A DNA stretch of 6,676 bases from Candidatus Heimdallarchaeota archaeon (GTDB lineage: Archaea; Asgardarchaeota; Heimdallarchaeia; JABLTI01). Position 1 is the stretch's first letter, and each line of letters begins with the position of its first letter. The position numbers were made by a program, and so were the translations under genes. The stretch covers positions 1-6,676 of the forward strand of contig DAOVHJ010000148.1 in assembly GCA_030671945.1 (NCBI GenBank), given 5' to 3'. Positions 6,085 through 6,676 of the stretch are shown one piece after another. The notes beneath the pieces are model-generated. The model worked only from the letters and a program-made list of their open reading frames with translations. It ran no database searches and had not been told where the DNA came from.

Positions 6085-6621
6085 ATGAGTGATTCAGATC
6101 TTGACAGTGAAGAAGCTATTATAAAAATGAGAGAAGAACCTCCTTTTGATTTAATAAAAAGTGAAATACTAACATTATTCGCTGAAAATAAGGGGATGAT
6201 CTTGGCAACATCGTTAAATGACCGAGTTACTGCTAGACATATTTCTCATGTAAATGATGATCTTGATATCTACTTTACATCTTGGGATCATAATAGGAAA
6301 ATAATACAAATGAAAGGCAATCCGAATGTCGCTTTAAGCTTGTATAATGTACAAATAGAAGGGAAAGCAGAAGTTCTAAGTAGTATTTTTGAGGAGAAAA
6401 ACAAAAAAATTAGTGATTTGTTCAGATCTAAATTTGGTAAGATGTGGTTAGACAGATTTTCCCATATAAAAGAATTAATTCTTGTGAAAGTAACACCTGA
6501 AAAAATTGTGAAGTTTGAAACCATTCATAAAAGATTTCAGCTTCAAAATATTGATTGTAAAAATAAGAAAGTCCATCAAATGAGGTTAGAAGATAAGAAC
6601 CACCCAAAATATCCTTATTAA
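6085..6621 (+). CDS. Pyridoxamine 5'-phosphate oxidase-like FMN-binding split-barrel protein
   Basis: This is a soluble protein of 178 residues with no signal peptide or membrane segment. Residues about 23-97 follow the split-barrel pattern: a leading helix, 'GMILATSLNDRVTARHIS' (37-54), 'LDIYFTSWDHNRKIIQMKGNP' in two parts (60-70 and 71-80), 'VALSLYNVQIEGKAEVL' (82-98). In this family the Arg/His strand, the T.....K segment and the basic residues help hold the FMN phosphate. The C-terminal half (100-178) has a helix and a strand pair ('LILVKVTPEKIVKF'), then a lysine-rich tail ending in PKYPY. It most resembles the general-stress-protein-26 and small oxidoreductase branch rather than true PdxH, because the long PLP-binding C-terminal motif is missing. 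The reaction and cofactor (FMN, F420 or heme) cannot be settled from sequence. It is separated from the ABC genes by 99 bases and has its own ribosome site. Confidence 0.8.
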   Translation: MSDSDLDSEEAIIKMREEPPFDLIKSEILTLFAENKGMILATSLNDRVTARHISHVNDDLDIYFTSWDHNRKIIQMKGNPNVALSLYNVQIEGKAEVLSSIFEEKNKKISDLFRSKFGKMWLDRFSHIKELILVKVTPEKIVKFETIHKRFQLQNIDCKNKKVHQMRLEDKNHPKYPY

Positions 6622-6623
6622 TC

Positions 6624-6636
6624 AGAAAGACTTTCT
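6624..6636 (+). repeat. Short perfect inverted repeat after the last gene
   Basis: AGAAAG-A-CTTTCT is a 6-bp dyad about a single A, starting three bases after the stop at 6619-6621. The one-base centre is too tight for a full hairpin, though four pairs with a five-base loop could form. No T tract follows. It may be a weak terminator element, a binding site, or chance. The remaining bases to 6676 show no gene. Confidence 0.3.
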
Positions 6637-6676
6637 CATCTAAAAATTATAATCTACGATTTTACACTGCTTCATA

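Noticed and set aside
5885..6088. Open frame of 67 codons bridging the end of the second ABC gene and the gap
   Set aside because: Most of it overlaps the ABC gene in another frame, it lacks a ribosome site, and it runs into the well-supported start at 6085.
6288..6524. Open frame on the - strand opposite the split-barrel gene
   Set aside because: It is entirely antisense to a recognisable FMN-barrel gene, with no supporting signals.

Overview
The window is AT-rich (about a third G+C by eye) and carries five protein genes, all on the + strand, tightly packed, most with strong Shine-Dalgarno sequences (GAGGAG, GGGAGGT, GGAGGG). No RNA genes, CRISPR array or mobile element were seen. The first gene encodes a secreted, C-terminally membrane-anchored repeat protein: a seven-repeat propeller, then one Ig-like domain of the 'RPTDLTYEVGS..N.LSW' type, then a membrane helix with a short basic tail. 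That architecture, with abundant N-glycosylation sequons, suggests an archaeon. An Asgard archaeon of the Loki- or Heimdall-like groups is my best guess, from recollection of similar proteins; this is inference and was not searched.

Layout. Positions 2-1750 hold the surface propeller protein, whose 5' end probably lies outside the window. Its stop overlaps (ATGA) the start of a five-helix membrane protein at 1747-2292. That protein has two pairs of histidines, each pair 14 residues apart in its helix, the pattern of a diheme b-type cytochrome. After a T7 tract and a 111-base gap with a plausible archaeal promoter come two abutting ABC exporter half-transporters (2404-4185 and 4186-5985). After a further 99-base T-rich gap comes a small FMN-binding split-barrel (pyridoxamine-phosphate-oxidase-like) protein at 6085-6621.

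How the genes may work together. The first two form a translationally coupled unit: an extracellular propeller anchored beside a probable membrane cytochrome. This is the least familiar part of the window and the best candidate for an undescribed system. The ABC pair is best read as one heterodimeric exporter with one competent and one degenerate ATP site: the first subunit has Asp in place of the Walker B catalytic Glu, and the second has LSVGQ in place of LSGGQ. These two defects fall in the same composite site. The flavin-type protein is downstream with its own ribosome binding site, and nothing visible ties it to the exporter.
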